This document shows positions 45,236-56,682 of a stretch of DNA of 64,000 nucleotides, one piece after another. A program made the position numbers and the translations under genes. How positions within the stretch are numbered: position 1 is the stretch's first letter; every line of letters begins with the position of its first letter. The notes under the pieces were generated by a model. The model was not told the DNA's origin, searched no databases, and saw nothing but the letters and a program-made list of their open reading frames with translations. This DNA comes from Leptobrachium leishanense (Eukaryota > Chordata > Amphibia > Anura > Megophryidae): the NCBI GenBank assembly GCA_009667805.1, contig CM019064.1:268999662-269063661 (forward strand), given 5' to 3'.

Positions 45236-47890
45236 AATGCCTTTTTTATACCCCTCTCATTCTTTTTACCCCCTCCTGCTCTCTCATTCTTTTTACCCCT
45301 ACCCTCTTTCTATCCCCTCCCTCTCATATTCAGTTTTTTTCACCCCTTATTCGTTTTTCACCCTTTCTTTTTTTCACCCCTCATTCATTTTTTTCATCCC
45401 CTCTGCTTTTTTTCATCCCCTGCTTTTTTTCATCCCCTCTGCTTTTTTTCATCCCCTGCTTTTTTTCATCCCCTGCATTTTTTCATCCCCTCTCATGCTT
45501 TTTTTCATCCCCTCTGCTGTTTTTCATCTCCTGCTTTTTTCATCCCCTGCTTTTTTTCATCCCCTGCTTTTTTCATCCCCTCTGCTTTTTTTCATCCCCT
45601 GCTTTTTTTCATCCCCTCTGCTTTTTTTCATCTCCTGCTTTTTTCATCCCCTCTGCTTTTTTTCATCCCCCGCTTTTTTTCATCCCCTCTCATGCTTTTT
45701 TTCATCTCCTGCTTTTTTTCATCCCCTACTTTTTGTCATCTGCTTTTTTTCATCTCCTGCTTTTTTTCATCCCCAATGCTTTTTTTCATCCCCTCATGCT
45801 TTTTTTCATCCCCTGCTTTTTTTCATCCCCTCTCATGCTTTTTTTCATCTCCTGCTTTTTTTCATCCCCTCTGCTTTTTTTCATCCCCTCATGCTTTTTT
45901 TCATCTCCTGCTTTTTTTCATCCCCTCTGCTTTTTTTCATCCCCTGCTTTTTTCATCCCCTCTGCTTTTTTCATCCCCTCTTGCTTTTTTCATCTCCTGC
46001 TTTTTTTCATCCCCTGCTTTTTTTCATCCCCTCTGCTTTTTTTCATCCCCTGCTTTTTTTCATCTCCTGCTTTTTTCCATCCCCTCTCATGCTTTTTTTC
46101 ATCCCCTCTGCTTTTTTTCATCCCCTGCTTTTTTTCATCCCCTCTGCTTTTTTCATCCCCTCTGCTTTTTTTCATCTCCTGCTTTTTTTCATTCCCTCTG
46201 CTTTTTTTCATCCCCTGCTTTTTTTCATCCCCTCTCATGCTTTTTTCATCCCCTCTCATGCTTTTTTTATCTCCTGCTTTTTTCCATCCCCTCAGCTTTT
46301 TTTCATCCCCTCATGCTTTTTTTCATCTCCTGCTTTTTTTCATCCCCTGCTTTTTTTCATCCCCTCTCATGCTTTTTTTCATCTCCTGCTTTTTTTCATC
46401 CCCTCTGCTTTTTTTCATCCCCTGCTTTTTTTCATCCCCTCTGCTTTTTTTCATCCCCTCTGCTTTCTTTCATCCCCTCTCGTGCTTTTTTTCATCTCCT
46501 GCTTTTTTTCATCCCCTCTGCTTTTTTTCATCTCCTGCTTTTTTTCATCCCCTGCTTTTTTTCATCTTCTGCTTTTTTTCATCCCTTGCTTTTTTCATCC
46601 CCTCTGCTTTTTTTCATATCCTGCTTTTTTTATCTCCTGCTTTTTTTCATCTCCTGCTTTTTTTCATCCCCTGCTTTTTTTCATCCCCTCTGCTTTATTT
46701 CATCCCTCTGCTTTTTTCATCCCCTCTGCTTTTTTCATCCCCTCTCCTGCTTTTTTCCATCCCCTCTCATGCTTTTTTTCATCCCTCTGCTTTTTTTCAT
46801 CCCCTGCTTTTTTCATCCCCTCTGCTTTTTTCATCCCCTCTGCTTTTTTTCATCTCCTGCTTTTTTTTCATTCCTCTGCTTTTTTTCATCCCCTGCTTTT
46901 TTCATCCCCTCTCATGCTTTTTTTCATCCCCTCTCTGCTTTTTTTATCTCCTGCTTTTTTTCATCCCCTCAGCTTTTTTTCATCCCCTCATGCTTTTTTT
47001 CATCTCCTGCTTTTTTTCATCCCCTGCTTTTTTTCATCCCCTCTCATGCTTTTTTTCATCTCCTGCTTTTTTTCATCCCCTCTGCTTTTTTTCATCCCCT
47101 GCTTTTTTTCATCCCCTCTGCTTTTTTTCATCCCCTGCTTTTTTCATCCCCTCTCCTGCTTTTTTTCATCTCCTGCTTTTTTTCATCTCCTGCTTTTTTT
47201 TCATCCCTCTGCTTTTTTTCATCTCCTGCTTTTTTTCATTCCCTCTGCTTTTTTTCATCCCCTGCTTTTTTTCATCCCCTCTCATGCTTTTTTCATCCCC
47301 TCTCATGCTTTTTTTATCTCCTGCTTTTTTTCATCCCCTCAGCTTTTTTTCATCCCCTCATGCTTTTTTTCATCTCCTGCTTTTTTTCATCCCCTGCTTT
47401 TTTTCATCCCCTCTCATGCTTTTTTTCATCTCCTGCTTTTTTTCATCCCCTCTGCTTTTTTCATCCCCTGCTTTTTTTCATCCCCTCTGCTTTTTTTCAT
47501 CCCCTGCTTTCTTTCATCCCCTCTCGTGCTTTTTTTCATCTCCTGCTTTTTTTCATCCCCTCTGCTTTTTTTCATCTCCTGCTTTTTTTCATCCCCTGCT
47601 TTTTTTCATCTTCTGCTTTTTTTCATCCCCTGCTTTTTTCATCCCCTCTGCTTTTTTTCATATCCTGCTTTTTTTATCTCCTGCTTTTTTTCATCTCCTG
47701 CTTTTTTTCATCCCCTGCTTTTTTTCATCCCCTCTGCTTTATTTCATCCCCTCTGCTTTTTTCATCCCCTCTGCTTTTTTTCATCCCCTCTCCTGCTTTT
47801 TTCCATCCCCTCTCCTGCTTTTTTTCATCCCCTCTGCTTTTTTCCATCCCCTCTGCTTTTTTCCATCCCCTCATATTCTGGTTTTCACCC
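45236..47890. repeat. CTTTTTTTCATCCCC array, 2.65 kb, pyrimidine-rich
   Basis: More than 120 short units (GCTTTTTTTCATCCCCTCT with CTCATGC and CTCCTGC variants). The plus strand is almost all C and T, with one G and one A per unit. Several blocks of hundreds of bases are duplicated (for example 46360-46700 resembles 47030-47780), showing higher-order expansion. Three overlapping plus frames of more than 900 codons (Phe, Ser, Pro, Leu, His) are open only because the repeat contains no TAA, TAG or TGA. They are not genes. Confidence 0.96.
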
Positions 47891-48274
47891 CTCTCTTATT
47901 CTTTTTACACCCCCGAAACACTTACAAATTGAGCAGATTGTGCTGCTCTGTCCTCCGCCTCTTCTGCACGCTCCATTGGTGCCGCCCCCTCCTGCTCGTC
48001 ACCTGACCCACCCACATGATGCATTGCAGACTCGTAGCACTTACGCTGCGAGTGTGCGACGCTTCACGTGGGTGGGCAGTAAATCTCGCGGGAGGGGGCA
48101 GCGCTGAACAGACAGCTCCGGATTCGGACTCCGAGAGTCCGATACCGGAGCTGTCAATTAAGACGGCAGCCTACTGAACCGGGCCCCAGCAACCGATGGG
48201 TCAGTCCGCCCACTCGCCCTCAGCTAATTTCCACTCGCCAAATGCGAGCAGGCGAGTGGAAATTTTGAGGGCTG

Positions 48275-48410
48275 TCCCATGGGCAGGGCCCTCTACACCT
48301 CGTTTCTATCCTATGCCTGTTTATCTGTATCTCGGTCCCTTTGGTTATTGTAAACTGCTGCGGAAACTGTTGTCGCTATATAAATGACAATAAAAATAAT
48401 AATTAAGTAT
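48275..48410 (+). pseudogene. L2-like LINE 3' end, segment 3
   Basis: GCAGGGCCCTCTACACCTCG, ATCTCGGTCCCTTTGGTTAT and CGGAAACTGTTGTCGCTATA, then an AATAAAAATAATAAT tail. This is the 3' terminus of the LINE whose earlier pieces are at 30200-31070 and 43855-44784. Confidence 0.88.
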
Positions 48411-48479
48411 GGGAACAAACTCCTAGTAAGCTGAACTCACTTCAAAATAGTACACTGTTTAGATGTTAAAAAACAGATT

Positions 48480-48720
48480 TTTATTTATTTATTTTATTTT
48501 ATTTTATTTTATAAAGGATTTTACCAGGAAGGATACATTGAGATTTCTCTCGTTTTCAAGTATGTCCTGGGTTCAAGAACATTGAAGTGTTACAGTTACA
48601 GAAATACAAAGTAATACAATGCAAGATATTAAAAAAAACAACACAAATATACAGATTAACAGAAAAATATGTAGGAAATATAGTCACTAGGTTACATGTT
48701 TACAGGTGCATTCTGTATTG
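48480..48720. repeat. Dispersed SINE/LINE-like repeat with TTATT tail
   Basis: Begins with a TTTATTTTATTTTATTTTAT run at 48480-48510, followed by AAGGATTTTACCAGGAAGGA and TACATTGAGATTTCTCTCGT, then CAAGTATGTCCTGGG. The tail at the left suggests a minus-strand retroposon. The same text in reverse is found in hAT copies A and B and is the source unit of the 33-bp minisatellite at 17345-17905. Confidence 0.75.
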
Positions 48721-49371
48721 AGGTATGTTAGTAAGGAGCTTTTGAGTGACTTAAGACTGGGGGAAGATTTGATGATAAAATAATTCAAGAGAATGTGTTC
48801 CAGTATATTACTATAACGTGCGTGGCATCATATTATATTTGGAAATATATCAAACTGTCCCTTGATCTTCAGGCCTTCAAGAAATCCCTCAAAACCCATC
48901 TCTTAAGAGTAGCGTACCACATCACTGATGCAACTCCTCCCTCTGATCACCTACTCACACGATTGAAACTGCTTCCCATGCCCCACCAATCCCAAACTGC
49001 TGGCACTAATGATCCTGACATTCAGTAAAACTCCCCTTGTCTTCAACAGAACCCCAATCCCTCTAGACAAGTGGTTCCCAACCGCGGTCCTCAAGTACCC
49101 CCAACAGGCCATGGTTTTCCAGATAGCTGAAGCACAGCACAGCTGATCTGATTTGTGATGGATATTTTTAGTTTCCTGTATGAATATATCTATAAATATA
49201 CTGTGATTCAAATACATATCTTAGCCAATAAGTCCCCATTTTTGCTTCATACTACTGCACATTTCCTCTTGAAGCTAGCCAAAGAATTTTACTTAAAAGC
49301 AGACTTCCTGTAAGCTCTCGTTACTAAGCGCAATAGAAAAGTGCGCTTAAACTTTGTAACGGACAGATTTA

Positions 49372-50250
49372 CAGGGTTATTCAAAGAGATCCAAATTGTG
49401 GCCGAAAGGTAACTGAACAGTGAAATTCAGCGATCAGTTACCTTTTCTGGCCATTCGGCTATCCAGAGAGCAGGCAGTTCGCCAAATGTTGGCGAATTGC
49501 CTGCACATACGGTGCCTGTTCGAGGGCACTGAATTCCCCATAGAGAAGCAATGCTTTATCTATTCAGAGAACACAAAACAGCTGAGAAAGGTTGTCGAAA
49601 TGCCCTGCCATTTGGTGGTTTCATTCGACAGGTTTACTCAGGAGAATCCCATAAGCTTCAATGTTAAAAATATTCCCGTTTTAATTCAATATCTAATAAA
49701 CCGTTCATTATAATACTCTGCAGTAAAAAGTCTCTTTATTTTTAGATTTTTTTAGGATATTTTAGGCATTTTTTGCAAAAAAACTTTTTTTTTAATGTTT
49801 TTTTTCTTTTTTCTGTAACAGCCCTTTTTATTATCATTCATTGGACTTTATATGTACATTTCAGACATTTTCGTTCAGTAGTTTCTCTGCAAACAGCCTT
49901 TCACTTTTCAAACATTCAAGCGTACTGTTTTTTTTTTCCCCACTCCATTCGTTTGCGGTGTTGGCTTTTTCCGGCGGCTGCTCTGCGCTGTGATTGGCTC
50001 CTGCTCGGGTTTCTCCAGTGTGTTCGGCGGGTTAATCCAGAGGTTTTTGCGGGTTTCGGTGTGCATTCGCCGGGTTTCGGGTGAGTGTTCTTTGGGTTTG
50101 CGGCAACTTTTCCCTGCACTACGACGGCCCTGTGGTGCTTGCTGAATACACCGCAGGGTCGCCGAAAATAGGATCGCTAAATCGCACCGAATTGAGAACG
50201 AAAAGTCACCGAACGTGCGGTGACTTGTCGATTCTCTTTGAATAACCCTG
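49372..50250. mobile_element. PIF/Harbinger-type MITE, copy 2
   Basis: Ends CAGGGTTATTCAAAGAGATC and, in reverse complement, CAGGGTTATTCAAAGAGAAT. The flanks TTA and ATA differ at one base from a 3-bp duplication. Relative to copy 1 (31403-32312) it is inverted, with shared landmarks GGCGAATTGCCTGCACATAC and CAGACATTTTCGTTCAGTAG. Confidence 0.86.
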
Positions 50251-50656
50251 ATAGAAAGAAATTTCCTTTGTCCTGTCAGAATTCATTACATTTGATGTAT
50301 GTATGGGCTGAATTTTTCTTTAAATTGTCTGACGTTGAAAGTGTTTATTGGTCTGTAATCCATGATTCTATGTCACTCCCATTGTAACAAAAACGAGATG
50401 CTTTCCTTGCAGACCTCAGAACAGAGGAACTTTTTAAAACAGCAACTTGTCTGTCTGTCTCTGTGTTCTCTACTTAAATCAGTTTTATTTTATCCTTACT
50501 GGAGCAAGTAAGAAAAAAACAATCTCCATCATCACAGAGCTCGGCCAGTCCTGTTGATGATTTTGCAGAAAACATTTCAATTTGCTGCTCAGTGATTACA
50601 GGACTCAGTCCACATTTCCCCAAGGCAATCCTCAAAACCTGGCCTGTTAGGGGTAC

Positions 50657-51890
50657 TTAACCCTTTCGATGCTGAGGCTTTTCACACCTCTGTGCTGAGG
50701 TCATTTTTACCGCTTTCGCTCATCATGTTTAACCGCGTTTTGTAACCATATTTTGATATATGACCAAGACATATTATATATCGTTCTTTCCGGCAGACTC
50801 CACAGATTCATAATATGTCATTATTACATTATTATATATATATACGTTATGTCATGTCTGTATATTATAACAAAAAATGCAATAAAATTAGAATTTTCAA
50901 TAATTTATTATGTGTAAAGTGTTTTTTTTCACATTTTAACATGTGACCGTTTGCGGTTATATTTTGTATGGGGTGCGCTTGTTAAAAAAATTAGAAATGG
51001 GGTCTCGTTACATTTTTTTGGGGGAAAATTTTGCTTTTTTTAACAAACACACCGCATACAAAAATCATTAGTGCAGCATTATTGTGCACATTATAATTGA
51101 AATGAGAACAATATTGCTGCATTAACAAAACAAAAAAAAAAAAAAAAAACGTATTTTTTTTTAGAATATTTTTTTAAATATTTTTATTTTTTATTTTTTT
51201 TAAAAACATTTTTCATGCTCATGTTTGGTATCGTTGGAACAGCCATGCTCTGGCCGATCCAACGATATCAAATATTAACCCCTAGCTGCCACGGATCGGG
51301 AGATAGGGGGTTCATTGGAACCCCCTATCTCCACCATGGGTGGCAGCTAGGAGTTAACTCCAGGACTGGCGTCATCGTGCTATGCACGATGACGCCAGTC
51401 CTCAGGGGGAGTTCCTGGAGGCTTGGCCGACATCCAAGATCTCGGCCAGCTCCAGGAGAGGATCACGATCCGGCGCTTTTCAGCGCCGATTCGTGATCCG
51501 GCTCCCCAGGGGTTAATCATAGCCACCGTTTGGAAGGGCATGCTGTGCCCTTCCAAACGGTGCCTGTATTAACCCCCTGCCCCCCGGCGATCGGGAGGGA
51601 GAGAGGTCCGAAGGACCTCCCCCCTCCCTTTCAGGCGCTTCCTCCGCACATGGGGGGGGGCGCCTGAATTAGATGTCATCGCGCCGCCGCAATGACATCT
51701 AATTGCTCCGCCGGGGTCCCGAGTGCTGTGCTGACATCCAAGATGTCAGCCCGCACTGGTGGGGCGCAGCAATCTGCCGGAATCCGGCGGATTGCTGCCT
51801 CCTGTGCATGGACGCGCTCAGCGCGTCCATAGCACAGGAGAACCACTTGGCTGGACGCGCTGAGCGCATCCATAGCAGCCAAGTGGTTAA
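50657..51890. mobile_element. piggyBac-type MITE, copy 2
   Basis: TTAA at 50657-50660 and 51887-51890. The left end is TTAACCCTTTCGATGCTGAG, and the interior matches 21890-22994. Near the right end two hairpins stand side by side (about 51800-51841 and 51841-51887), each with arms of roughly 18-20 nt around an ACGCGCTNAGCGC centre. The outermost bases AAGTGGTTAA form part of the second hairpin. Confidence 0.9.
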
Positions 51891-52059
51891 GGACCGCGTT
51901 CGGGAACCACTGCTCTAGACTGTAAGTTCCTTTGAGCAGGGCCCTCTACCCCTCTTGTTTCCATCCTATGTCCATTTATCTGTAACTTGCTCCCTTTGGT
52001 TATTGTAAATCGATGTGGAAACTATAAATGATGATGATAATAATATAATATTATTACTT

Positions 52060-54030
52060 GTAAAGTAGTTTCCTCGTACCCAGCCTTCATATGGAAAAGA
52101 AATATAAGAATTGGAATGTAATGTCATATATTTAATGTCTGTCATTTCCTAACTTGTTCCCTGTGCAGCAGCAATCACACATGACGTCTGGCTTCACTGA
52201 GTGTGAATGATTTCAGGCAGACTTCAAAACCTTGGAATAATCCCAGTAAGCAATTAATAAAACCAACAGTACCTTCCACAAAATGCATATATTTGTGCGC
52301 ATATTTTCTCTGCTACACTGGAAAAAGAGAAGTCAATGGGTCCTCAATTCAATTTAAGCCGTGGGTGGCCATTTGTTTTGTTGTAGCTAACAAACCTCTT
52401 TGTAGAAATCATATTTGAGTTAATGGAGACCATCGATAAATCTATGCTGCTCAAATTGAACAGTAGTGTGCAGAGTAATTATGTTATAGCTCATTGATTA
52501 AATGAGAGTAGAGTTAGAAAAGTAAATAAGAAATCAGTGGGAACTTTTCAAAGAAAAGAAACTCAGCTGAAATATGGAGGCGGAGAATCTGCCTAACTTG
52601 AATTCAAATGCCAAGTCCAGTTATGGAATTATCAGTTCAGGAGTGAGTGACAAAGGATTTGACTCGGTTCTCTAGCTAGACTATATCACTGATATGAATC
52701 TCAAATTGGTATTTTGGACACTATGAGAAAACGAATATTCAATCTTCAGAAATAAATTTATTTCAGGAAACTGAATGAAACGCAAGCCATCCTGTGATGA
52801 AATGGTTAGAAAATGGAAAGGCAAAGAGAGAATTGATAATGCCAGATGTTAGCAGAAATCATAATGGAAAGGGGATATGGAGAGACATGATGTACAGGAG
52901 GAACCATGGCAGCTAGCTAAAGTGTAATTGAGTATAAACTGCAAGTTGTGTAAACGTGAAATTTAACCCATTGATATTTAAAGTGTCAAGCTCATCCTTG
53001 GAGACTGATTCTAGCATTCTCTGCATCTGGCACCGCAAGGTCATTTAAAATAAAAGGAAGTTGTTATGCAAAAAGAATAACTGTGGAACAATTGTAGAAC
53101 TCTGACCTTTTAAGAGAAACAGAGACATCTAACCAATATAAAACCATTTGCAGTCACATTTCCTTTTCATATGCCTGCATTGTGCACATTAGAGGATGAC
53201 TACAGGCTGGTGAAATGAATCTCAATGCACAGCAGTGAGGTTTTAAATAAATCCGTCACATCTGCCAGAGGAAGTAAAACAGATTCTTTCCTTGCAAATA
53301 GTTTGAGAAACAGTTAAAAGCAACATGCATACATAATTGAAAACCAGAAACAATCTATCCAAGGGTACGCAGACAATCCACTGAATACCAGACAAATAAT
53401 TTCGTTCAGAGTTTTTGGTTTATCCGAATTTCGTTGGAAGATTGATTAGGTTGTTCTGAAATATTTAGTTTCCTTGAAATCAATTTGTTGCTGGTAAATG
53501 ATCCAAAGCGCAGGTGCAACAGCTAATTGAGTGTTAATTAAGTCCTTATTCATTGGCAGCTGGTGAGGGATGATCAGGAGAGCAGGTGGGCTGCTGGAGC
53601 CCCATGACCCAGAGATAAAGGAAACTACTGTCCAGCCTATTCCCTCACCTGTGCGTAGCAGCTAAAACAGAGCAGGTGCCCTGATTAGCTATTCCTGATT
53701 CCCCTGCAATGGCTGCGAGGAAAAATGAATAAATAGATGGGTCTCCTAACCCCTCTACAGCCCACACCCAACATTTGGACAAAACTCAATGCACAGATCT
53801 GCTGGTTACCCAATTTGGCATTGATGCTCATCTGGATATCTACCATTACCATAACTGCTGAACTTGGATTTTTATTCACTTCCCTTGAGAAAAATAGCCA
53901 TTTTAACTGAAGCCAGAAAAAGAATGATACAAAAGGGTTTCAAATCAATATCATAAAAATTTTCAAGAATCTAATTTTTTTAAGCAATCATTGCACTACA
54001 ACTACATGGGACATTACTGTTTGGGATTCT
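52060..54030. other. No recognisable feature
   Basis: About 2 kb of AT-rich sequence that looks unique. There are no long open frames, terminal repeats or tandem repeats. It is a candidate host intergenic or intronic segment. Confidence 0.5.
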
Positions 54031-54034
54031 ACCG

Positions 54035-55108
54035 TTACCTAGGTCATGTAAATCACCTACTTCGCCAGAGGGTTGTGGTAAATGGAGTTTATTCGGCGCA
54101 AGGTCTTGTTACCAGTGGGGTACCTCAGGGGTCAGTACTTGGACCCATTCGCTTTAATATTTTTATTAGTGATATTGCAGAAGGTATTAATGGAAAAGTA
54201 TGTCTTTTTGCTGATGACACAAAGATTTGCAACAGGGTTGACGTTCCTGGAGGGATCAGCCAAATGACAAATGATTTAGGTAAACTAAAAAAATGGTCGG
54301 AGTTGTGGCAATTGAGTTTTAATGTGGATAAGTGCAAGATAATGCACCTGGGACGTAAAAACCCAAGGGCTGAATATAGAATATTTGATACAGTCCTAAC
54401 CTCAACATCTGAGGAAAGGGATTTAGGGGTCATTATTTCAGAGGATCTAAGGGTAAGTAGTCAATGTAATAGAGCAGCAGGAAATGCTAGCAGAATGCTT
54501 GGTTGTGTAGGGAGAGGTATTAGCAGTAGGAAAAGGGAAGTGCTCATGCCACTGTACAGAGCACTGGTGAGACCTCACTTGGAGTACTGTGTGCAGTACT
54601 GGAGACCGTATCTCCAGAAGGATATAGACATCTTAGAGAGAGTTCAGAGAAGGGCTACTAATATGGTGTACGGCTTGAAGGAGAAAAGTTACCAGGAAAG
54701 GCTTAATGATCTTAACATGTACAGCTTGGAAAAAAGACGAGACAGAGGAGATATGATAGAAACATTTAAATACGTAAAGGGAATCCACAAGGTAGAGGAA
54801 GGGAGTATATTTAAAAGGAAACAAAATAGCAAAACAAGAGGACATAGTCTTAGATTAGAGGGGCAAAGGTTTAAAAGTAACATCAGGAAGCATTATTTTA
54901 CTGAGAGGGTGGTGGATACATGGAACAGTCTTCCAGTAGAAGTGGTAGAGGCCAAAACAGTAATTGAATTTAAGCAAGCATGGGATAGGCATAAGGCTAT
55001 CCTAAACAAAAGATAAATCCAGGTAAAGTATCCATGTAATTGGGCAGACTAGATGGGCCGAAAGGTTCTTATCTGCCGACATTTTTCTATGTTTCTATGT
55101 TTCTATCT
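54035..55108 (+). mobile_element. CR1-type LINE 3' fragment, copy 3
   Basis: Starts about 80 bp further upstream in the RT than the copy at 24850 and ends with the same GGGCAGACTAGATGGGCCGA tail and a TATGTTTC run at 55085-55105. The two copies are nearly identical but lie in unrelated flanks, so they are separate insertions of one young family rather than a segmental duplication. Confidence 0.92.
54050..55016 (+). pseudogene. CR1 RT C-terminal half
   Basis: Open without stops from a LLRQRVVVNGVYSAQG segment through SGVPQGSVLGPIRFN, FADDTKICNRV (catalytic), SFNVDKCKIMHLGRK, RPHLEYCVQYWRPYLQKD and NSLPVEVVEAKTV to the stop. The upstream start codon at 53991 lies in flanking DNA and is not the native start. 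5' truncation removes the endonuclease and part of the palm, so it is inactive. Confidence 0.9.
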
Positions 55109-56682
55109 TCAGTTAAAATACTATAGGGGTTATTCACGAACTGCCATTCTTCTTTTTTAAAAAAAAATGGTGGCTTAACCTCGAATTATGGTGAAGCAGG
55201 TATGGCCCAGCTATGGTGAATTCAAGGTTTAGGGAACAGCGTCAGTATCATGCTATGCTCTTAACTGTTCTTTCCTCAGACTATTTCTGCCAAAGTTCTT
55301 CGGCATAGTTCTCAGAGTGGTTTTCAAAGAGGTGTTGCACAGGCCACAGAGACACCGTAGGAAGGCCCACATTAGAGCTGCTGCCACCTAGTTCTGGAAG
55401 CACTTTTCATATCTCTCCTCCAGACCTGGTTTTCATAGTCCATTACTAGTCTTCCATTCGAAGCTCAAGTAGGAAGCCAGGTGTTAATAGTCTGTTATGG
55501 ACTGACTCCCTTTATAAAGTGGATACGCCCTTTGGGCTTCTGCATTGTTGGTCTTCTAGTGTGCACACCTTGGAAGGTCCTCCTTGAAGCTTCGCCCTTT
55601 TCCCCTCTAGCCTTGCTATGTTCCCTGTATTTCCCCTGTCTCAAGTTATAAGCCTTCTCCTGTGTCCAGTACCCTGCACCCTGAAGTCATCTCCAGAGTC
55701 CCTGCATCCTGAGCTCAAATGTTCCTCGTGCCATGACCGGTGTTCACCATAGTTTCTGCCATAGTTATTTTGTATAGATCTGAGCATACTTTTGTGGTCT
55801 TCGTCTATGTCTCTAGCATTGTTTTCACTGCAGTTTGTATGAGAGATCGCCACTTTAAAATCACTTTAGTATATTGAGAACGGAGAACAGCAGTTTACTC
55901 TTTCACAGAAGAAGAACTGTAGTATCATTGTTCACCATTGTTTGCAGGAACATCTCCCGCTGGTGCTAGATTTTCCTTTGGATAGTCAATGTTCACCATA
56001 ATTGTAACAACCATGATTTTCAACATTGTTCGCAACAACAGTGAACAACAAATGCTTGGTGAATAGCCGCTTATGTGAAATCTATGCAAACTTTCTATAC
56101 CATTAGGCAATATTCCTTATCGCCATACCAATTATATAAAGATGAAGCAATATTAGTCCCTGGCAGCCAGTGAATAATATCAGCGAATGTCAATGCAAAA
56201 GTAAAAGATGAGTACTCTATTAACTGATGCCTCCAAAACACTGAAATAATCTTTGGACAAGTTTTATTTGTACTCTGATGACATCCACTGAATGAAAAAT
56301 TAGTTACCAGCATAGGTGTGCGCACGGGGTGTGCCGGGTGTGCCGGGGCACACCCTAATCAGACAGTTTTTTGTTTTTGCCATGAATGCCGCCGGCCGAA
56401 CTTGCAGCTCCAGCGTTCATCCGTATCCTCTGCTCTGAAGGACTCCATAACACTGCTGGAGCAGCAGCAGACACACCCCTGCTTGTGCTTGTGTGTCTTT
56501 TGAAATCCCCAGTGAGATGCAGGGGCAAGCTTGGCAGCTGCTATGGGGAGAACTCTTAGGGTCTTTTGAATCCCCAGTGAAAGGCAGTAGCGGCCCACGG
56601 GTACTTCCTGAGATGCTTCCTATTTCCCATCTTCCTGTATGCTCCTCCGTTACTGGGGGAAAATACTACAGCGAGGAGGTAG
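55109..56682. other. Non-coding; possible worn MITE ends
   Basis: TAGGGGTTATTCACGAACTG at 55123 and GGTGAATAGCCGC at 56058-56070 could be a worn inverted-repeat pair bounding about 950 bp. 56314-56365 reads GTGTGCGCACGGGGTGTGCC, the style of a known hAT-like end in frogs, but no partner is seen. No genes. Confidence 0.4.

Larger units (their letters stand above)
44785..48274. mobile_element. hAT-like element D with satellite and pyrimidine array
   Basis: Left end CAAGGCTCAAAATTTC and right end reverse complement CAGCCCTCAAAATTTC form a 16-bp inverted repeat. Flanks TCCTATGG (44777-44784) and TCCCATGG (48275-48282) are a 7/8 match for an 8-bp duplication in the L2 3' UTR. A CpG-rich segment (47940-48150) with a hairpin ACAGCTCCGGATTCGGACTC / CCGATACCGGAGCTGT lies near the right end. 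It has no transposase. Confidence 0.88.
49069..51912. mobile_element. hAT-like element E (CAGTGGTTCCCAACC type), composite
   Basis: Left end AAGTGGTTCCCAACCGCGGT and right end reverse complement CAGTGGTTCCCGAACGCGGT, flanked by a perfect 8-bp duplication CTCTAGAC (49061-49068 and 51913-51920). The inner terminal regions match (AAGTACCCCCAACAGGCC and GGCCTGTTAGGGGTACTTAA). A Harbinger-type MITE (49372-50250) and a piggyBac-type MITE (50657-51890, at the TTAA of the right terminal repeat) are inserted. Confidence 0.93.
48855..52045 (+). pseudogene. L2-like LINE 3' part, interrupted by hAT element E
   Basis: Left piece 48855-49068 encodes LQAFKKSLKTHLLRVAYH and the following 3' UTR up to CAATCCCTCTAGAC. 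Right piece 51913-52045 resumes with CTCTAGACTGTAAGTTCCTT, GAGCAGGGCCCTCTACCCCT and the ATAAATGATGATGATAATAA tail. Everything between is hAT element E with its own nested MITEs. Confidence 0.88.

Noticed and set aside
45206..48107. Three overlapping plus-strand frames of 908-956 codons
   Set aside because: They are the three readings of the CTTTTTTTCATCCCC array. Composition is only Phe, Ser, Pro, Leu, Ile, His, Ala and Cys, and all frames are equally open.
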